From Argopecten irradians (lineage: Eukaryota > Mollusca > Bivalvia > Pectinida > Pectinidae): 64,000 nucleotides of DNA. The notes below the pieces were generated by a model. That model did not search any database and was not told the DNA's origin. It was given only the letters and a program-made list of their open reading frames with translations. How positions within the stretch are numbered: the stretch's first letter is position 1; the number at the start of each line of letters is the position of its first letter. The translations under genes were made by a program, and so were the position numbers. Positions 1 through 12,232 of this stretch are shown in pieces. The DNA lies in assembly GCF_041381155.1 (NCBI RefSeq), contig NC_091143.1, positions 39,261,996 to 39,325,995 of the forward strand, given 5' to 3'.

Positions 1-495
1 TTATGTATTGCATTTGTTTAACGTGCGTGACTTTGACTCGGGTAAAGGTACAGCGTACATGTTGTACCTGCTTAATCGTATTGATCAACGATTTGGAATT
101 TCAATGGTATTAATCAAAATACTTAACAATGTTGTGGAATTTGTCACTATTTCTTGTCATATGTTTCATAAGGAATGAAGAACAATACAATTATGTCATA
201 TTTTGCTTCGTGGTTATGTAATGAATTAGCCTCACTGAATTGTCCCTTTAATATCTAGACACAGATATTTTTAATTACAGACGACGCACGGGGCCAGTTA
301 CACCTTCGAATTCAATACCCAAAGCATTAATTTACATAAGTCAATTGGTTCAGATAAGTCGGCAAATTGGAGGCACACGTAACTATTGAATTTTTAACGT
401 AACAAAACTAGCACAAGGTAGACAACCGTTAGTTTTGCTTCAATAAATATTATGCTATCGCTGATTATAATGATATAAAATATTACTAAGCATAC
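1..495 (-). other. Partial last intron of CAO-1
   Basis: Minus-strand intron that begins with the donor GTATGC directly after the CAO-1 main exon and runs off the left edge. The last exon ([11 protein letters not shown]-type sequence) is not found here, so this intron is at least 495 bp long. Nothing else is recognised in it. Confidence 0.75.
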
Positions 496-2582
496 CTCGT
501 CTTGGATGGATTCATCGTCATCTATGAAGCTCTGAAACTGTACCACGGGGTCCGAGGAGTCCGAGTAGGCATACCCGGAACTACTCCTTCTTTCCGATTC
601 TTTGTACTTTGTTACTGCAACTTGGTATCTGGACCAACTTGCTGCCGGCTCATTCCCTTCACCTTGACTGAAGAGTTGTTTTACCATTCCTTTGTTCACA
701 AGACGGTATGCTTTTGGATTTCCGAACGCGTTTTTCTCCTGTTCGTTGTAGAAGAGGAGATACTTCGGTGTCTCGAAGTTGAATTTGTAAGCTCCGTCCC
801 GTTCAGTGGCCTTGACCTCTCGAGTGAATTTTGTCATGTGATACCTAGCGTTTTGTTTAGCGGAATAATCATTTGGTGTAGTAGTAGAGGTAATGTCCCA
901 TGTTGCAAATCTGTTGGACGTCCCTTTGATGTCCATGTCAACCTTGAAGTTAAACAGATGAGTGTGCAGGTTTCCGTGTAATTCATCATGGATCCGTGCC
1001 CCGTAGGGATCTTCTTCTGGTGTATGGAAATTAGGAAATATATACCCTGTTGACATAGAACGAACCTCAATAACTCCGTTCTGGTAGAAGAAGAAATCGA
1101 TAACGTAATCATAATTCACAACAGAAAAAACTGTCCTGAGTGTAAGCACTGCGTTTGGCATCCCCTCGTAAAAGCCACCGTATCCTGCGGCATATGCCTG
1201 ATGTCGCCTCAGTGGGTAGCCAGTGTTTTGCTCAAACAAACAGAATGAGTTCTTGAATGTTACAGGTTCTTTCGATGACTCAAGGACAAAGGATGTATCC
1301 ATGAAAGTCGCATGGAGTGGACAGTCTACACCGGGAACCAATCCTTTATCTTGAATACCTAAAAGAGTGCAACTGTCGAAATAGTCCGGAAACTTTGCGC
1401 CCGGTTTCAAACCTGAGTAAAGAACTACAATTTCTTGCAGACTGATTTCGTAAACGATTCTCTCATTCCGGAATTGGACATCGTAGACCTGTGGTCCAGA
1501 GACTGGAGACATTCTGTAGTAGAATTTCCATCCCAGATACTCCACACGATTGTGATGCACAGAGTACCTCTTGCCATCAGGTTCAAACTGCAGCGGTTCT
1601 CTCTTGAATCCCTCTTGAAATGCTGGGCCACGTCTTGTAAGTTTTGAAAATGTGTTGTCATTTTCTTCTGGGAAAACAACTTTCATCTTTCTTACTGACC
1701 CATCAGCATAACCTGCTGCCAGTTCTTCAAATGTGCTAAATGTTTGTCCATTGTACCACACAGATTCCACAACAGTACTTTGTGTGTCGTGATTAAAGTC
1801 AACTAATACAGAAAAGTCAAGGGGATGGAGATCGAAAAATTCGATCAGACGATACATTGTGAACCAGGTTTTTCTTCCGTCTGGCACGCCGGAAACTGCA
1901 GGCGAAAATGGAGCTGGGAACTGCATTGTCAAACATTTTTTCCCGCAGTCCCTGAATTTACCACCAAAACTCTCCCAAACAAGATCATAGAGAGTTGTGT
2001 GAATATATTCCTCAAGAAACTTTATCTGTGATCCTAATTCAGGCCCGTTTATGGGACGAAGATTGAATGGGATGTTCTTTCGTCGACCCGGGACTTCTTT
2101 CAACTGGTTCGGGTTTGGAAGAGGACCAACTAAATACTCCTCAACAACAGGTGGCCGCTTATCTCCCCTGAATATCGTGACGATAGCTTCCCTGTCAGGC
2201 TTTGCCCCATTGTTGTCGAGATAGGCCAGGACCTTTGTTTTGGCTGGAACATACACTTCTGCCAGATACACATAACTGTTGTTAACTCGCGCCTTCGCGG
2301 GATCCACTAAATTGAGACTCCTCTGGGAAAAGAGATACCGCATTAATCCTTTTACCTCAACTGCAGTAAGGTCATGGAAAACTGACGGATCAGTTGGAGG
2401 TTCTAAGTTGATGTCCTCTTTACCAGAACAGGTCGGCGTCTTTATTTCCTCCAGTTGACTGTCCTTGATGAAGGACATCGCGATAATCCCGACCAATAAG
2501 CCAAGGACACATAGAAGAAGAATCAGTGCCAGTATTCGCCATCGTCCGATGGACCTTCTATACTTTTCCATCTCTGCCTTTG
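496..2582 (-). CDS. CAO-1: copper amine oxidase, main exon (gene truncated at window edge)
   Basis: Type II membrane copper/TPQ amine oxidase of the AOC family. It oxidises primary amines to aldehyde plus NH3 and H2O2, probably at the cell surface. The start ATG is taken at 2571 (MEKYRRSIGRWR), 11 nt inside an acceptor (TTGATGCAG), giving 692 codons before the donor GAG|GTATGC at 496/495. A hydrophobic segment covers about residues 13-34. N2-like and N3-like CAO domains follow (about 60-150 and 165-270), then the catalytic domain. Visible key residues are the catalytic-base Asp399 (PDYFDSC), TPQ precursor Tyr487 (VVNYDY) and copper ligands His536/His538 (NLHTHLF). An NNS sequon lies near residue 97. 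The third copper His belongs to the last exon, outside this window. It is clearly diverged from CAO-2 and CAO-3 but collinear with them. The frame stays open upstream of the acceptor, so the exact N-terminus is unsure. Substrate specificity cannot be read from the sequence. Confidence 0.95.
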
Positions 2583-3234
2583 CTGCATCAATAAAAAGAA
2601 TGAAATATGGCGTAAATAGTATACGTGAGATAACTGAAGTAAAATTGGCGAATATATGTGTATGTAACATTATATCGCTCTAGAGTTAGTAGACATAAAC
2701 ATGTTCATTCGTACAGCGAACTCCCACTTTGGATGTTTTTCTTTAATAACTACCAATGGCTTTTACTTATTAACTCTCAAAATTGCTTCTAGTTACACAT
2801 GCTTGAGACCTGGGTTGAGCACTTGAAAAAAGATATCTAAAGAGTAATTAAGAATGACATAATATGTTGTTCTAAAATGATATTTCTGAAATTTCAGTTT
2901 TAAGTTCTTAGCTTTTGGAAGGCATTATGGACAAAAATGTGTAACATATATAAAAAATGTAAATCAAAAATAAAGTTAGTGATACATTACACGAATAGAC
3001 ATTTTCATATGTAAAATATTCTTTAGTTTAAATTCTTCTCAAAGGATATACGAGGCAATATCTGAAGAAAATTCAAAGTTGGTGTTATTTTTAATTAAGT
3101 TCCTCAGTCTATGACAAAACAAGGATAGCATTTTCATGACCCTGACAACAAGAAACATTTAAAACAATTATAAGTGAAACATTTCCTCATTTAGCACAAT
3201 TAAAACAATATACTTACTAGCAACTTTAATAATT

Positions 3235-3690
3235 TGCGATGCAAGTCTCACATTACAGTTAAATATGCCGTATTTTTTATACTCACGAATCAAGATAAGC
3301 CTTTAATGTTATTCATCACCATAAGTTACTTACATTTTGAAATTTACTGTTCGTTCAATGTCTTGGTTTTTATATTACAAATTCACAATGTACAAATAAG
3401 AGCAGAAACTGATTTTTAGCAGTACTGCCAAAAATCATTATATGTACATCTATAGTGAAGCGAAATGAGTACCTACGGTCAGACCGTGAAACCAAATTGT
3501 GGTCTACAATTTCATTTGGCATTTTTACAGTGTTATTGGTAATTGTAAAGTGAGTTTGGCAAGAATGCTTTTATCTAAACATACATAAGGCATAAAAAAC
3601 AACAATTTTACAGTACATAATTTCTGTGTTGTAACTAAAGTTTATAAGACATCTGAAGCCGTTTGAATGGTTATTGCGGCTGATTCATCA
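3235..3690 (+). repeat. Interspersed repeat family R3, copy 1
   Basis: Diverged copy of a repeat also seen at about 38240-38575 and 39640-40050 (plus) and 35995-36285 (minus). Shared landmarks are a GTTA(A/T)A-ATGCCGTA-like start, a block resembling TACAAATAAGAGC(A/T)GAAA followed by a GCAGTACT/GCCAAAAATCA stretch, and a GACCGTGAA segment. No protein-coding potential or clear termini were seen, so the family class is unknown. Confidence 0.5.
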
Positions 3691-3709
3691 AAGCTTATAT
3701 ATCGATGAT

Positions 3710-3915
3710 ATGCTGCGGAATTTTTTCGGATTGCAATTAATAAATTTTCTATATAATTTTTCTTGAAGTCGCAAAATAAGAAGCTCAAAATTTTTCAATG
3801 GTGGTAATGGTGTAATGGTGTAAGTAACTTTTGTAACTTAAGAAAAATACTAAATCGTCAGTTCCTGTTTTTGATAGTGACAAAATACCATTTGTCAGCG
3901 GTGGAGCATCTTTAA
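3710..3915 (+). mobile_element. TTAA-MITE family, 5'-truncated copy
   Basis: Shares the body (AAGCTCAAA, TCAATGGTGGTAATGGTG, AAGTAACTTTTGTAACT) and the 3' terminus GTCAGCGGTGGAGCATCTTTAA with the four complete copies elsewhere in the window. The 5' terminal repeat is missing. Confidence 0.65.
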
Positions 3916-4011
3916 CAGTAAATATATCATGTAATCATTGCATGCCAAAATATATTGATAAAAGATGATAAATATTTTTAAAAAAAATAAAGATAAATAT
4001 ATATCATCGAT

Positions 4012-4448
4012 AAAAAACAGCTGACAGTGACCTGATTACAGATAAATAAAGTTAACAGAGGTTTGATTACAGTTAAATAAATCTAACAGTGACCTGATTA
4101 CAGATAAATAAAGCCAACAGTGACCTAATTACACATAGATAAATCTAACAGTGACCTGATTACAGATAAATTCAGCTAAAAGTGACCTAATTACAGATAA
4201 ACAAAGCTAACAGTGACCTAAATACAGACAAATAAAGCTAACAGTGACCTGATTACAGATAAATAAAACTAACAGTGACATGATTACAGAAAAATAACGC
4301 TAAAAAGTGACCTGATTATACATGAATAAATTTAACGGTGACCTAATTAAAGACAAATTAACCTAACAGTGACCTGATAAAAGATAAATAAAGCTAACAG
4401 TGACCTGATTACATATAAATAAATCTAACAGTGACCTGATTACAAATC
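4012..4448 (+). repeat. 31-bp minisatellite, left part
   Basis: Tandem units of about 31 bp with the core TAACAGTGACCTGATTACAG and an AT-rich spacer (GATAAATAAAGC), with point variation. The array is split from its right part (6208-7805) by an inserted element at 4449-6207. There is no open frame because 31 is not a multiple of three. Confidence 0.9.
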
Positions 4449-6207
4449 AAACAAGAGGCCCAAAGGGCCTTAACGGTCATCTGACTACCTTGGCAATAGT
4501 AAATTTAATTTCATATGGTGTCACTTTGTCAGGACCATGTCAGGATCATTTTCAATTTCTTTCAACAAATTTTCTTTCAAACAAGAGGCCAAAGGGCCTT
4601 AACATGTAGGAAGTTAATTAGATATAGTGTCATGGTAGCCATCTTCGATTTGGGATCAACCAGAGATGTAACAACACTTTGTCGGTACCATGGCAGGATC
4701 ATTTCATGCAAGTTTCAGCCAAATCGCACTGGTAGAACTTGAGAAGAAGTTCAAAATGTGTTTTAAAGATGGCGGCTGTGGCGGCCATCTTGGTTTTCAA
4801 ATTGACCTGAAAAATAACAACACTTTGTCGGGACCATGTCAGGATCATTTCATGCAAGTTTCAGCCAAATCGCACGGGTAGAACTTGAGAAGTTCAAAAT
4901 GTGTTTTCAAGATGACGGCTTTGGCGGCCATCTTGGATTACGGATCGACCCGAAAAATAACAACACTTTGTCAGGACCATATCAGGATCATTTCATGCCA
5001 GTTTCAGCCAAACCGCACCGGTAGAACTTGAGAAGAAGTTCAAAATGTGTTTTCAAGATGGCGGCTGTGGCGGCCATCTTGAATTTTGGATCGACCCGAA
5101 AAATAACAACACTTTGTCGGGACCATGTCAGGATCATTTCATGCAAGTTTCAGCCAAATCGCACCAGTAGAACTTGAGAAGAAGTTCAAAATGTGCTTTC
5201 AAGATGGCGGCATTGGCGGCCATTTTGGATTTCGGATTGTCCCGAAAAATAACAACACTTTGTCGGGACCATGTCAGGATCATTTCATGCAAGTTTCAGC
5301 CAAATCGCACCGGTAGAACTTGAGAAGAAGTTCAAAATGTGTTTTCAAGATGGCGGCTGTGGCAACCATCTTGGATTTCGGATCGACCCGAAAAGTAACA
5401 ACACTTTGTCGGGACCATGTCAGGATCATTTCATGCAAGTTTCAGCCTAATTGCAACGGTAGAACTTGAGAAGAAGTTCAAAATGTATTTTCAAGATGGC
5501 GGCTGTGGCGGCCATCTTGGATTTCGGATCGACCCGAAAAATAACAACACTTTGTCGGGACCATGTCAGGATCATTTCATGCAAGTTTCAGCCTAATCGC
5601 ACTGGTAGAACTTGAGAAGAAGTTCAAAATGTGTTTTCAAGATGGCGGCTTTGGCGGCCATCTTGGATTTCGGATCGACCCAAAAAGTAACAACACTTTG
5701 TCGGGACCATGGCAGGATCATTTCATGCATGTTTCAGCCAAATCGCACTGGTGGAACTTGAGAAGAAGTTCAAAATGTATTTTCAAGATGGCGGCTGTGG
5801 CGGCCATCTTGGATTTCGGATCGACCCGAAAAGTAACAACACTTTGTCGGGACCATGTCAGGATCATTTCATGCAAGTTTCAGCCTAATCGCACTGGTAG
5901 AACTTGAGAAGAAGTTCAAAATGTGTTTTCAAGATGGCGACTTTGGCGGCCATCTTGGATTTCGGATCGACCCGAAAAATAACAACACTTTGTCGGGACC
6001 ATGGCAGGATCATTTCATGCAAGTTTCAGCCAAATCGCACTGGTAGAACTTGAGAAGAAGTTCAAAATGTGAAAAGTTAACGCACGGCGCACGGCGCACG
6101 TTAACGCACGGCGCACGGCACGGCGGACGGCGGACGGCGCACGGCGGATGACGACGGACGAAACATGACGACTATAGGTCATCCTGACCCTTCGGGTCAG
6201 ATGACCT
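4449..6207 (+). mobile_element. Hairpin-ended interspersed element with ten 146-bp internal repeats
   Basis: Left end AAACAAGAGGCCCAAAGGGCC (GGCCC-AAA-GGGCC hairpin), then GGTCATCTGAC. Right end is a CTGACCC-TTC-GGGTCAG hairpin followed by ATGACCT, so GGTCATCTGAC and GTCAGATGACC form an inverted terminal pair. A second, imperfect left end lies at about 4579. Repeat starts (GAACTTGAG) fall at 4735, 4881, 5023, 5170, 5316, 5462, 5608, 5754, 5900 and 6046. A GC-rich CACGGCG run (6069-6165) precedes the right end. A reversed, shorter relative lies at 38631-39210. The MSGSFHASFSQIA-type ORFs inside are by-products of the repeat. The class (Helitron-like or foldback non-autonomous) is unproven. Confidence 0.8.
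4735..6070 (+). repeat. 146-bp tandem repeat with palindromic AAGATGGCGGC core
   Basis: Ten units, the last truncated. Nine contain the hairpin CAAGATGGC...GCCATCTTG. Seven of those nine have an exact AAGATGGCGGC, which matches the YY1 consensus. The other two differ by one base (near 4910 and 5931). Spacing is 146 bp except for small indels in the second and third units. Confidence 0.85.
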
Positions 6208-7805
6208 AAAAAGCTAAAAGTGACTAATTACGTATAAATAAAGCTAAAAGTGACCTGATTACATATAAATAAAGCTAAAAGTGACCTGATTACATATAAA
6301 TAAAGCTAAAAGTGACATGATTACAGATAAAGCTAATAGTGACCTGATTACAGATAAAGCTAATAGTGACCTGATTACATATAAATAAAGCTAAAAGTGA
6401 CATGATTACAGATAAAGCTAATAGTGACCTGATTACAGATAAAGCTAATAGTGACATGATTACAGATAGCTAAAAGTGACATGATTACATATAAAGCTTA
6501 TAGTGACCCGATTACAGATAAAGCTAATAGTGACCTGATTACAGATAAAGCTAATAGTGACCTGATTACAGATAAAGCTAATAGTGACATGATTACATAT
6601 AAAGCTAAAAGTGACCTGATTACAGATAAAGCTAATAGTGACCTGATTACAGATAAAGCTAATAGTGACATGATTACAGATAAAGCTAAAAGCGACATGA
6701 TTACATATAAAGCTAATAGTGACCCGATTACAGATAAAGCTAATAGTGACCTGATTACAGATAAAGCTAAAAGTGACATGATTACAGATAAAGCTAATTG
6801 TGACCTGATTACAGATAAAGCTAATAGTGACCTGATTACAGATAAAGCTAATAGTGACCTGATTACAGATAAAGCTAAAAGTGACATGATTACAGATAAA
6901 GCTAATAGTGACCTGATTACATATAAATAAAGCTAAAAGTGACATGATTACAGATAAAGCTAATAGTGACCTGATTACAGATAAAGCTAATAGTGACCTG
7001 ATTACAGATAAAGCTAATAGTGACCTGATTACAGATAAAGCTAATAGTGACCTGATTACAGATAAAGCTAATAGTGACCTGATTACAGATAAAGCTAATA
7101 GTGACCTGATTACAGATAAAGCTAATAGTGACCTGATTACAGATAAAGCTAATAGTGACCTGATTACATATAAATAAAGCTAAAAGTGACATGATTACAG
7201 ATAAAGCTAATAGTGACCTGATTACAGATAAAGCTAATAGTGACCTGATTACATATAAATAAAGCTAAAAGTGACATGATTACATATAAATAAAGCTAAA
7301 AGTGACCTGATTACAGATAAATAAAGCTAAAAGTGACCTAATTACAAACAAATAAAGTTAACGCTGACCTGATTACATATAAATAAAGCTAATAGTGACC
7401 TAATTACGTATAAATAAAGCTAAAAGTGACCTGATTACATATAAATAAAGCTAAAAGTGACCTGATTACATATAAATAAAGCTAAAAGTGACCTGATTAG
7501 AGATAAATAAATCTAACAGTGGCCTGATTACAGATAAATAAAGCGAACAGTGACCTGATTACATATAAATAAAGCGAACAGTGACCTGATTACAGATAAA
7601 TAAATCTAACAATGACCTGATTACAGATAAATAAAGCGAACAGTGACCTGATTACAGATAAATAAATCTAACAGTGACCTGATTACAGATAAATACAGCT
7701 AACAGTGACCTGATTACAGATAAATTAAGCTAAAAGTGATCTGATTACAGACAAATAAAGTTAACGCTGACCTGATTGCAGACAAATTAAGCTAAAAGTG
7801 ACCTG
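6208..7805 (+). repeat. 31/27-bp minisatellite, right part
   Basis: Continuation of the array at 4012-4448. A shorter 27-bp form (core AAAGCTAATAGTGACCTGAT) dominates 6320-7250, and the 31-bp form dominates either side. Because 27 is divisible by three, the short form makes long stop-free frames on both strands (ITDKANSDL on plus, FICNQVTIS and ALSVIRSLL on minus). These have no start context, domain or splice support and are read as artefacts of periodicity. Confidence 0.92.
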
Positions 7806-8764
7806 GAAGTAATATATGATATAACTGCTAATTTACAATTGAAGGACAAGCTTTCATAAAAGTACGTGCATCAATCTAAAAGCTATACATTCTGTTTTAA
7901 AGGTTGAATGGGGCAAACGCAAACAAAAATGCAAGTTAAACAATGACGATAGCGAAAAATAATATTAATTTTGACCATTTAAAGACATACCTTTTGATCA
8001 GAGAGGTCAAGCACTTCCTATAACGCGGCGGGTTACATGTGCACACCTACGTCCACGGTGAAAAAATTTGTGCACGGATGCTTCAGCTCAGAGAAAAAAA
8101 TAGTCCTGGCCGACACCGCGTGAAACATCCAGCTAGCCTTGTTAGCTTTCTTTCATTCTTTGGCATCTTTGAAAAGCTTCGAAAAACATTTTCTGACAAT
8201 TTATTCATTTAACCCTAAACTTTTAAATGCTTTTATTTATTTATCTTATCGACGTGAGTTTAGTATCATGTTTGTGTGGCTCATGGAATATATATATTTG
8301 ATATATAAAGTTGAGTATATTTTTGTCCCAGTTATTTGGCTCCAGTCACTGAGTAATGGGGACACGCTCGAGGTAATTTATTCCCCAGCCGTTGTCATCT
8401 TATACCACGTGCACCTCACAGTGGAACTGTGTGGAACCACTCAAATATTTTTCATACCAGAGCGATATCACCACCTAATTGTCCGATTACGCCCCAGAAA
8501 GAAGTTCTCAAATTCATAACTTTTACATCAACACATTTGTGTAAATAGATTGTTAAAAAGTAACCAATTTCTTTCCGTTTATAATAAGTAGTTACAATAA
8601 AGAAATGCTTCTTATGCTTGGCATCCAGTATATAGTTTTAAAATTTTCATTAGTTTACCTAGCTAGCGCAATAATACGTGTACAGTAAACTCCAGCGGCT
8701 GAAGGGAGTCGACAGAATGTACCTTTTGACGTACATTTTTATACGTGTAGTAACAAGAGCATTT
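7806..8764. other. Intergenic, nothing recognised
   Basis: AT-rich sequence. An open frame at 8139-8519 (126 codons) is hydrophobic and low in complexity, and I recognise no domain in it. Confidence 0.5.
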
Positions 8765-8992
8765 TGGGGCCGCGGTGGCCGACTGGTTTTAAGCTGTCCA
8801 TACATATTACCATAAACCCTCCACCTCTGGGTCGCGAGTTCGAATTCCATGTGGGGCAGTTGCCACATACTGACCGCTGATCTGTGGTTTTTTCCTTGGA
8901 ATTCCGGATTTCCTCCACCATCAAACCTTGCACGTCCTTACATGACCCTGGCTGTTAATAGGACGTAAAATTAAAACAAAACCAAAACCAAA
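8765..8992 (+). mobile_element. tRNA-derived SINE (copy 1)
   Basis: Internal Pol III promoter: A box TGGCCGACTGG at 8776-8786 and B box GAGTTCGAATTCC at 8836-8848. The tail carries CCTGGCTGTTAATAGGACGT followed by an A/C-rich end (AAACAAAACC). The tRNA head is diverged and lacks a complete cloverleaf, so it is a SINE and not a tRNA gene. Confidence 0.8.
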
Positions 8993-10027
8993 TGATGTAT
9001 TTTACTTTTGAAGAACAAGGGTTTTCGTTGAAAAAAACAAACAAAGGCCATGTTATGTTACAAACCCTTTATCTAAACTATCAAAAATACACGTATATCG
9101 AACAAGTGCAAATATATAAGAGAGAACAGGAAATGAGATTTTCAGTGATGATTTAAGTTAAAATAAATGAAATAAAACTTCAAAAATTTGACTGTTTTCA
9201 AAGTGATAAGTATCGTCTTTATGAAGCGAAATAACGAAATGGTACTACAAAGTTAATTTTGTTTCTTATATTACTCAATATCCAACATTAAAAAAACTTG
9301 TATCTTGTAGTCACCATAGGTCGAGCATATAGCTGATGTATCGTGGCATTTACTTTTGACATCATGAAATAATAGCTGTCTTAGTTTAATAAGATCGATG
9401 GACTTTTTTTTCCTAAGACATTTACATACGTCCGACAACGGAGAGGTGTTAGATTATATGGTATAAAATGTTAAAAGCTTTTTCGAGACGCGCCCGATGA
9501 GGTCACGGCGTCACAATATGCTCCGCATTACCCAGATGCTGAGTTCCACAGGGTGGTATTCTATGACCACCGTTCTTCTTGTAATTAATATGCATATCAC
9601 ATAATGGCATTTGAAAAGGAAATTCCATATCTGATATGAAGTAATGGACGCTGATTCGATTAAAATCCGTGAAAAGTAAAAATCGCCTAGAAATCTACAT
9701 TTTTTCATAAAATGTATGTGCACAATGTTCTAAAACGATTTTGACACGGGAAAACCGCAGATTTTTGTAATTTAAGATATCACTATATAATGTTTACAAT
9801 CCAGGTTTCTTTTTTTCCTCTTTTTGTTTATTTGAAAAATAAGGCGCTACAACAAGGATATATGCTGCAGCCTCCCAAAAGAAAACCTATCAAACTCACG
9901 TCACGCTAGCACAATGAAATAGATAGATAAATCGACTTTAGATAATTTTAGATGTTGTTGGGACTTACAGCAACCAAATAATGGCATTATGATGCATAGC
10001 TATCATTGCCTGTCTTACTTCAAACGC
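8993..10027. other. Intergenic, nothing recognised
   Basis: No gene, clear repeat or RNA was seen. Open frames here are short and without features. Confidence 0.5.
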
Positions 10028-10165
10028 AGCGTGCGTTTGTTTGTTTGTTTGTTTGTTTGATTAATTAACGTCCTATGAACGGCTATGGTCATATATAAGG
10101 ACGGCCTCCCGTGCATGTATGCGGTGTGTTGCGTGTATGTTGTGCTGGGTGCTGAAAGGCAGTAA
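10028..10165 (-). mobile_element. SINE 3'-tail fragment with (GTTT)n end
   Basis: Read on the minus strand it has the ACACCGCATACA, GAGGCCGTCCTTA and GGACGTTAAT blocks followed by a (CAAA)n tail. The same blocks occur in plus orientation at 35265-35425. The simple repeat at 10034-10059 is the tail. Confidence 0.6.
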
Positions 10166-12232
10166 TATTGTAAATAGGCTGGTTTTTTCATTGATTTTAA
10201 CACATTTTATCGTAATATTTTATATACAATGAGATTGGACACAGGTTTCCCACTTATATAAGCCCTCTCCCTACAGAATTATAATTAATAGGCTGTATAC
10301 AGGTATATGAGCCTCCGATGATGTCAGATATACTTCAACACTGGTATGTAACAATTGAAGTTTTAGATGACAGAAACGATATGCAAATATATACGACTAG
10401 AAATTTGTAAAACTAGACTATGTATTCTGATGACATTGTTGTGCGATCCTCTTACACCATAGTCTGGGAGATAACGAGGTCACAAGACCCACAACACATA
10501 GAATAGTGTGTGAGGGTATAAATTTTCTCCGTTGATACTGAGATCGTGTCCTCTATAAATCTGTGTGTGGGTTTAGCCTACAAAAAAGATAGTTTAAGCA
10601 AAAGTTTAAAGCCGTATGGCCTAGTGTATGAGGATTTAAATTATAGTAATCAAGCAGGATGGAGTTCATCCATACAGGCCTATGATTAATCAGTGTTTTT
10701 TCTCCTGAACTGCCTCCGAATCCAGGAGTTGATATAACGTCAGTGATAGTAACCCCTGAAGTAAAGAGGGTGAATATAGTTATAACACAGTAAACAAATA
10801 TATATATGGATTCAGTTCAGTATTGCGATGTTCTTATTAAATTGGGTTTGTTTGTTTGTGTCACAGATATCTCAGAATTAGTTACAGTTTATATGATTAT
10901 GGACCAACCAGAGTGTCCTTAGACCATTTTAGACGTTTTAGGGGTCTAGATCAAAAATCGGTAAAAACATACTCTGCTTTGTACTATACACGAAAAGGGT
11001 GTAAAGATTCCCGATACATATTTTCTGCCCCCACCTCTAACGGCTACCAAATCACATTTCTAGCAAGTCCTCACAAAAACGAGTGCTACCGTTGGGAAGA
11101 GCGATAATTTTACTTTCAAATTCATCTTACACATCTACACAAAAAGCCGCCACTAAGACGATAGCTGCCCCGTTTTTACATCACCTACACATTGGTCCTG
11201 ACTGACCCCCTGGGGTCAGAAGGGTGGGGACAAAAGAGGTCAAAAATCTTCTTCTGAAATACTCAAAATACTCTTCATAGATTGAAAGGTCTTAAAGTGA
11301 ACAGTCGGGCAAGGATGGCTAAAGTTGATAAAAATGGTGTGAATGTATCCAGTATAATTTCTTATGGAATAGAAAAATAAACTTTCTCGTCAAATAAAGG
11401 AATCCTTTAACGTCCTCCCGGCTGACTATGTCCGTGGTTACATTTCCACGCAGCCTCGCTTTCAATGCTTTCAACTTTTCTTTATTTCAATGGTCAGAAC
11501 TGGGACACGTCAGCAGAACTTGACCGTCGTATTAATATGTGAGAACTTTTGGAAGGCCAATGAACGCATTTAGACTGGTTTTCTTTGCCCGACTTTAAGG
11601 CCCTTTATAAAAATTTGTTTCAGATTTTTCCCTGAGGAGATGGTAAAATTTACTATAGTTGATAAAGAAAAAACACATTTGTGAGCATAATTTTCACAAT
11701 TTTGATAGGATATGAGTCAAACTTAATTATAATTATTAGCCTGATGTAGCATTTGAACATTATATCTATACGCGCTCGACCTGTTCTTCCGGAAACTTAC
11801 TTTCCCAAAACTAGTGCAACAGGTGCGACGAATGTCCCACTGAATGCCACGCGTAGATCGTGGTGACACGCGCGCGCCATCACGTTCGTCAGCCCTTTGT
11901 AAAGTAACACAGACATCTACCGAACATATACTTGTGAGAATTTTATCAAGAAAACTTTGGATTACTTTACAAACTCAATGATAACATACTTTGATTATAC
12001 ATCTTGATCATATTCATGGACTAATTCAACAATGGATTCTGTTGGAAGTAAACTTAGAAGTTGCTCGTAAGTACAATCATTACTGTTCAATTGCTTTCCA
12101 CCATATTGAAAGAATGGGTTAAAGATACAGTCTGACTATGAATATTATCACTTGTTTCCTCAAATTTATTAACATTTATTAAATACATCCGCCCAAGCAA
12201 GCAGCATTAAAAAAAACCGGTACATTATTCAA
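10166..12232. other. Intergenic, repeat relics
   Basis: No gene is recognised. About 10715-10775 holds one terminal arm of the CCTCGAT TIR family (GATATAACGTCAGTGATAGT then AACCCCTGAAGTA). About 11130-11620 is a diverged relative of the repeat near 19200-20040; both share CCTCCCGGCTG, a CGCAGC-TCGCTTTCAA block and AATGAACGCATTTAGAC. Confidence 0.5.

Larger units (their letters stand above)
2583..4011. other. Upstream region of CAO-1, AT-rich with repeat relics
   Basis: No gene is recognised. The stretch holds a diverged interspersed repeat (about 3235-3690) and a 5'-truncated copy of the TTAA MITE (about 3710-3915). Any 5' exon of CAO-1 should lie here or further right, but I could not identify one. 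Confidence 0.6.

Noticed and set aside
502-2031. Plus-strand open frames inside CAO-1
   Set aside because: Antisense shadows of a well-supported exon; the same kind of frame occurs opposite CAO-2, CAO-3 and CAO-4.
4690-6046. Repeated MSGSFHASFSQIA-type frames
   Set aside because: Shadows of the 146-bp repeat; frames break at unit ends (146 is not a multiple of three).
6460-7192. Long open frames on both strands with ITDKANSDL, FICNQVTIS and ALSVIRSLL repeats
   Set aside because: They come from the 27-bp tandem repeat, whose length is a multiple of three. Frames on both strands are open at once and none has coding or splice support.
8776-8848. tRNA gene
   Set aside because: A and B boxes are present, but no cloverleaf with paired acceptor stem, and a SINE body and tail follow; the same layout recurs at 35706.
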